NCBI GenBank assembly: GCA_947058225.1
Contig: CAMSGF010000008.1
Span: 1 to 11,868, forward strand
Length of the DNA stretch: 11,868 nt
Direction of reading: 5' to 3'
From: an uncultured Eubacteriaceae bacterium
GTDB taxonomy: Bacteria; Bacillota; Clostridia; Eubacteriales; Anaerofustaceae
Positions 9,215 to 11,868 of the stretch are shown piece after piece. Made by a program: the position numbers and the translations under genes. Numbering within the stretch: the first letter of the stretch is position 1; the number at the start of each line of letters is the position of its first letter. Under the pieces are notes generated by a model. It was not told the DNA's origin. It did not search any database and saw only the letters and a list, made by a program, of their open reading frames with translations.

Positions 9215-9245
9215 AAGAGCATCTTTACAGTGATGCTCTTTTTTA
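9215..9245 (+). terminator. Intrinsic terminator of the EF-G2 gene
   Basis: A perfect nine-base stem AAGAGCATC/GATGCTCTT (9215-9223 and 9232-9240) with an eight-base loop is followed by a T run. The stem starts 57 bases after the stop codon. Confidence 0.9.
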
Positions 9246-9284
9246 TTTAAGTATGGCCTATATAATACATAATATATTTATCTA

Positions 9285-9320
9285 ATGTAAATTTTTAATG
9301 TATACAGGGTATTTTTACAT
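9285..9320. promoter_or_regulatory. 36-bp symmetric dyad, possible operator
   Basis: ATGTAAA-N7-TGTATACA-N7-TTTACAT. The outer arms and the central eight-base palindrome share exactly the same axis (between 9302 and 9303). Its centre lies about 155 bases upstream of the predicted acetyltransferase promoter. A protein-binding site is possible but unproven; in DNA this AT-rich some symmetry is expected by chance. Confidence 0.3.
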
Positions 9321-9457
9321 TTCTAAATACAAGTTAAATTTTCTTTTTTTTGTTTTACTTTGGTCTATTTATTTTTATTTGATTAATAATATAAAAATTA
9401 TAAAGTAAAAAATAATCTATAAAAAAATTAAAAATATAAAAAATTCATATGTATTAA

Positions 9458-9466
9458 TGTTATAAT
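9458..9466 (+). promoter_or_regulatory. Extended -10 promoter of the acetyltransferase gene
   Basis: TGTTATAAT is a perfect extended -10 element, with no clear -35. The predicted start near 9473 gives a leader of about 23 bases carrying the AGGAG ribosome site at 9485-9489. Confidence 0.65.
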
Positions 9467-9495
9467 TTAATTAAGTCAATAAATAGGAGAAATAT

Positions 9496-10044
9496 ATGGG
9501 AAAGTATTATTTTGAAAAAGATGGTTTTTGTTACAGGCTTTTAGAAGATAAAAAAAGCGATTATGAACTTATGGCAAACTGGAGAAACAAAGAAGACATT
9601 GCGAAGTATTTTGGAGGAAGACACATTCATAATACTGTGGAAAGTGTGAGGGAAAAGTATCTTCCAAGAATTAATGAGGGAAAAATGCACCCAAGCATCA
9701 TTGAAATTGAGGGTGAGCCTATTGGGTATATTCAGTATTATAAAGTTGAAGAGATAGAAAAGTTTAAGGTAGAACAATATGATAATCCATATGAACTCGA
9801 TATGTTTATAGCATCGGCGAGGGGAAAAGGAGTGGGAACAAAAACTCTTACATATATGACAGAATATATATTTGATGAATTAAAGGCCGATTTACAGGTT
9901 ATTATGCCAAGGAGTATCAATAAAAGAGCAATACGATGCTATGAAAAAGCCGGTTTTGAGAGGCAGTTTACAGTCGAAAAAGGCGAATTTTTTGAAAACA
10001 AATGGCAGGAAGGTCTTATTATGTATAAATTTAACAGAAAATAA
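9496..10044 (+). CDS. GNAT-family N-acetyltransferase resembling AAC(6') enzymes
   Basis: This 182-residue protein is a predicted acetyl-CoA-dependent acetyltransferase. The GNAT motif A appears as RGKGVGT (109-115), preceded by a strand with LDMFIA (101-106), and motif B as NKRAIRCYEKAGF (142-154). Beyond the general fold, several segments recall the AAC(6')-Ie-type aminoglycoside 6'-acetyltransferases: an MANWRN motif near 26, YFGGR (38-42), VESVREKY (48-55), an EIEGEPIGYIQYYK stretch (70-83) and the YELDMFI lead-in to the acetyl-CoA loop. This comparison is from memory. The same Acetyltransf_8-like group also contains siderophore and lysine acyltransferases, so the acceptor may not be an aminoglycoside. 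The gene has its own extended -10 promoter and AGGAG site and appears monocistronic. Composition is similar to its neighbours, with no mobile element beside it, so it looks native rather than acquired. Confidence 0.85.
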   Translation: MGKYYFEKDGFCYRLLEDKKSDYELMANWRNKEDIAKYFGGRHIHNTVESVREKYLPRINEGKMHPSIIEIEGEPIGYIQYYKVEEIEKFKVEQYDNPYELDMFIASARGKGVGTKTLTYMTEYIFDELKADLQVIMPRSINKRAIRCYEKAGFERQFTVEKGEFFENKWQEGLIMYKFNRK

Positions 10045-10055
10045 TTTTAAATTTT

Positions 10056-10085
10056 ATAACATTTTAATTATTTTTTGTATATAAT
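10056..10085 (+). promoter_or_regulatory. Promoter candidate of the HD-domain gene
   Basis: TATAAT at 10080-10085 is a perfect -10 hexamer. ATAACA at 10056-10061 is a four-of-six -35 match with 18-base spacing. The predicted leader is about 33 bases. Confidence 0.5.
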
Positions 10086-10115
10086 AAAGACGAATATTTT
10101 ATACTTTTGTTTTAT

Positions 10116-10120
10116 GGAGG
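10116..10120 (+). promoter_or_regulatory. Ribosome binding site of the HD-domain gene
   Basis: GGAGG lies four bases before the ATG at 10125. An in-frame TTG at 10107 precedes this site and would translate through it, so ATG 10125 is preferred. Confidence 0.75.
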
Positions 10121-10124
10121 TTTT

Positions 10125-10616
10125 ATGCCAAAATTAAAAAAAGAAGAAAAAAGACAATTTTCTAATTACATCTCGGATGTTGTGGATAATGATTTGGTAA
10201 AATCACTTGATAACTATACTCAGCACAGAAGCACAACGACTTATAAACACAGTTTAAATGTAGCGTATTACAGTTTTTGGATTGCAAAAAGACTTGGACT
10301 TAACGTAGAAGAAAAAAGTCTTATAAGAGGAGCACTTCTACACGATTTTAACCTTTATGACTGGAGAAAGACGAACATGACAAGCAGTGAACATTTAAGA
10401 ACACATCCGAAAATAGCAAGGTACAATGCTAAGAAATACTTTAACATAAATCCTTTGGAGGAGGAGATTATATTAAAACACATGTGGCCGGTTACGATAA
10501 GTAAGATTCCTACAAAAAAAGAAGCCATAATCGTGTGTGCGATGGATTCGGTCTGTGCCATTTCTGATTTTATAAAAAGTTTTTTCCCTAAATATAAAAA
10601 GGTAAAAGAGGTTTAA
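10125..10616 (+). CDS. Short HD-domain protein, putative phosphohydrolase
   Basis: The 163-residue protein has the HD superfamily metal-ligand pattern: His42 in YKHSLNVAYYS, the His73-Asp74 pair in GALLHDFNLYDW, and Asp141 in CAMDSVC. Additional conserved-looking histidines are His94 (RTHPK) and His119 (LKHMWP), giving five or more potential ligands. HD proteins are metal-dependent phosphohydrolases or phosphodiesterases, usually acting on nucleotides or nucleic acid. The GALLHDF-LYDW, THPK and KHMWP signature belongs, as I recall, to a common but uncharacterised group in Clostridia; the substrate is unknown. No signal peptide or membrane segment is visible, so it is probably cytoplasmic. It has its own promoter and a ribosome site, and its stop codon lies inside its terminator. 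It is not an HD-GYP protein, as the GYP motif is absent. Confidence 0.82.
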   Translation: MPKLKKEEKRQFSNYISDVVDNDLVKSLDNYTQHRSTTTYKHSLNVAYYSFWIAKRLGLNVEEKSLIRGALLHDFNLYDWRKTNMTSSEHLRTHPKIARYNAKKYFNINPLEEEIILKHMWPVTISKIPTKKEAIIVCAMDSVCAISDFIKSFFPKYKKVKEV

Positions 10617-10631
10617 AAAACCTCTTTTTTT
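10604..10631 (+). terminator. Intrinsic terminator overlapping the HD-gene stop codon
   Basis: An 11-base perfect stem (AAAAGAGGTTT 10604-10614, AAACCTCTTTT 10618-10628) with a three-base loop runs into a T tract. The stem includes the last three sense codons and the first base of the stop codon at 10614-10616, so a ribosome finishing translation would cover the left arm. Confidence 0.85.
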
Positions 10632-10641
10632 ATGCTATAAT
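10613..10641 (+). promoter_or_regulatory. Extended -10 promoter of the DUF362 gene
   Basis: TGCTATAAT (10633-10641) is a perfect extended -10. TTAAAA at 10613-10618, 17 bases upstream, is a weak -35 that lies inside the preceding terminator. The leader is about 26 bases with the AGAGG ribosome site at 10662-10666. Confidence 0.65.
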
Positions 10642-10673
10642 TAAATTAATAAGATTTAAAAAGAGGTTATGTT

Positions 10674-11783
10674 ATGGAAAAGTCAAAGGTATATTTTACA
10701 AATTTTAGAACGAGTGTTACGGAAAATCTTTTAGACAAGTTAAAAAGGCTTATGTATAAAGCAGGGATAAAGGATATTAACTTTGAGAATCAGTTTACTG
10801 CGATAAAATTACATTTTGGAGAGTATGGAAATTTGGCATTTTTAAGACCGAATTACGCTAAAGTTGTAGCAGATGTTGTAAAAGAGCTTGGTGGGAAGCC
10901 GTTTCTTACAGATTGTAATACACTTTATGTCGGAAGCAGGAAGAATGCTTTGGACCACCTTGATACTGCTATGGCAAATGGGTTCTTTCCTCTTGCAACA
11001 GGATGTCAGGTTGTAATAGCCGACGGACTTAGGGGATATGACAGTGAAGATGTGCCGGTAAAAGGGGGAGAATTTGTAAAAAGTGCAAAGATAGGAAAAG
11101 CGATAATGGATGCAGATGTATTTATTTCCCTCACGCATTTTAAAGGACACGAATGTACGGGCTTTGGAGGAGCGCTTAAAAATATAGGTATGGGAAGTGG
11201 GTCTATAATCGGGAAAATGGAGATGCACAACAGCGGAAAGCCGTATATGAGAAGACTGGAACAATGTATAGGCTGTGGTCTTTGTGAGAAAAACTGCGCT
11301 CATGGGGCTATAAAGGTAAGTGATAAAAAAGCATCTCTTGACAGGAATAAATGTGTTGGATGTGGGAGATGTGTGGGCGTTTGTCCAACCGGTGCGGTGG
11401 CTTGTGATAATAATGAGGTAAATGATAAGCTTAATAAAAAGATAGCTGAATATTCATATGCTGTTTTACATGGCAGACCATGTTTTCATATATCCCTTGT
11501 GACAGATGTGAGCCCTTGCTGTGACTGTCACAGTGAAAATGATGCACCGATTATTCCAAATGTGGGTATGTTTGCATCTTTTGACCCGGTGGCTCTTGAT
11601 AAGGCCTGCGTTGATATGGTAAACGCACAGCCTGTTATTGAAGGAAGTTATCTTTCTGAACAAAAACACAATCACCATGACCATTTTACCGATACTCACC
11701 CTGATACAGACTGGAAAGTGTGTTTGGAACATGCTGAAAGACTTGGGCTTGGAACAGAAGAATATGAGTTGATTGAAATATAA
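10674..11783 (+). CDS. DUF362 domain protein with two 4Fe-4S ferredoxin motifs
   Basis: The 369-residue protein has an N-terminal DUF362 region (about 1-185), a diferric-cluster ferredoxin insert and a C-terminal extension of the DUF362 fold. The cluster motifs are [11 protein letters not shown] (Cys198, 201, 204, 208) and [11 protein letters not shown] (Cys227, 230, 233, 237), each followed by a conserved small-residue or CP-like context, as in bacterial 2[4Fe-4S] ferredoxins. Further possible ligands are Cys161 beside FKGHE and the CCDC group (282-285). The tail holds a His-rich stretch at 332-342. DUF362 proteins are widespread in anaerobes and are thought to be cytoplasmic iron-sulfur proteins, but their reaction is not established; I do not assign one. 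The start is fixed by the AGAGG site seven bases upstream; a nearer upstream ATG at 10669 is out of frame. It appears monocistronic. Confidence 0.9.
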   Translation: MEKSKVYFTNFRTSVTENLLDKLKRLMYKAGIKDINFENQFTAIKLHFGEYGNLAFLRPNYAKVVADVVKELGGKPFLTDCNTLYVGSRKNALDHLDTAMANGFFPLATGCQVVIADGLRGYDSEDVPVKGGEFVKSAKIGKAIMDADVFISLTHFKGHECTGFGGALKNIGMGSGSIIGKMEMHNSGKPYMRRLEQCIGCGLCEKNCAHGAIKVSDKKASLDRNKCVGCGRCVGVCPTGAVACDNNEVNDKLNKKIAEYSYAVLHGRPCFHISLVTDVSPCCDCHSENDAPIIPNVGMFASFDPVALDKACVDMVNAQPVIEGSYLSEQKHNHHDHFTDTHPDTDWKVCLEHAERLGLGTEEYELIEI

Positions 11784-11836
11784 TTACTTTAAAATTTTTT
11801 TGGTTGGGATTTGGAGGGGCGGCGGCTTTTAAAAGG

Positions 11837-11868
11837 GAGGATTTTGAAAATAAATTTTCAAAATCCTC
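11837..11868. repeat. Perfect 32-bp palindrome at the window edge
   Basis: GAGGATTTTGAAAAT (11837-11851) and its exact reverse complement (11854-11868) are separated by AA. It follows a G-rich patch (11803-11826) that is out of keeping with the AT-rich surroundings. The repeat may extend beyond the window, since the flanking AAAAGG could pair with unseen sequence. It could be the DUF362 gene's terminator, a bidirectional terminator or part of a dispersed repeat. Confidence 0.75.

Larger units (their letters stand above)
9159..9495 (+). other. 337-bp AT-rich intergenic region
   Basis: No reading frame here looks like a gene on either strand. It holds a hairpin (9180-9206), an intrinsic terminator (9215-9245), a symmetric dyad (9285-9320) and an extended -10 promoter (9458-9466). 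The stretch 9330-9455 is almost pure A and T with nothing recognisable. A lone TATAAT at 9261 has no good -35 partner. Confidence 0.75.

Noticed and set aside
10842..11303. 153-codon minus-strand open frame inside the DUF362 gene
   Set aside because: It is antisense to the cluster-binding region, whose codons are clearly under selection in the other frame; no start signals.

Overview
The window reads as chromosomal housekeeping DNA from a low-GC Gram-positive anaerobe of the Bacillota, most likely Clostridia or a relative. The evidence is strong AGGAGG-type ribosome sites, AGA/AGG and ATA codon use, very AT-rich intergenic gaps, the conserved tilS-hpt-ftsH gene order, a YtxH/YtxG-like pair, an EF-G2-type elongation factor paralogue and a DUF362 ferredoxin. 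UGA serves as a stop (ftsH), so the standard bacterial code applies. I cannot name the genus from sequence alone.

Left part, minus strand: guaB (IMP dehydrogenase) is followed after one base by guaA (GMP synthase), which runs off the left edge. Together they make GMP from IMP. The last 50-70 bases of visible guaA look frame-disrupted. Head-to-head with guaB, across a roughly 170-bp AT-rich gap, is the plus-strand cluster tilS (tRNA-Ile lysidine synthetase), hpt (hypoxanthine phosphoribosyltransferase), ftsH (membrane AAA+ metalloprotease) and an overlapping FlK-type hotdog thioesterase. De novo and salvage routes to purine nucleotides therefore flank one divergent promoter region.

Middle: a probable extended -10 promoter precedes two small membrane-anchored proteins resembling YtxH and YtxG/DUF948. 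A full-length EF-G-like GTPase follows. It keeps the overall EF-G architecture but has Tyr and Gly at the positions of the catalytic His and the P-loop Asp. It ends in two tandem hairpins, the second a clear intrinsic terminator. A 337-bp gene-free AT-rich gap follows, containing a symmetric dyad at 9285-9320.

Right part: three apparently independent monocistronic genes each have their own promoter: a GNAT acetyltransferase resembling AAC(6') enzymes, a short HD-domain putative phosphohydrolase, and a DUF362 protein with two 4Fe-4S motifs. The terminator of the HD gene overlaps both its stop codon and the promoter region of the DUF362 gene. The window ends in a G-rich stretch and a perfect 32-bp palindrome that may continue past the edge.

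I found no tRNA, rRNA, CRISPR array, transposase, phage gene or obvious defence system. The observations most worth a second look are the altered GTPase centre of the EF-G paralogue, the FlK-like active site in the thioesterase fused by overlap to ftsH, the AAC(6')-like acetyltransferase, the guaA frame problem and the two unexplained palindromes.
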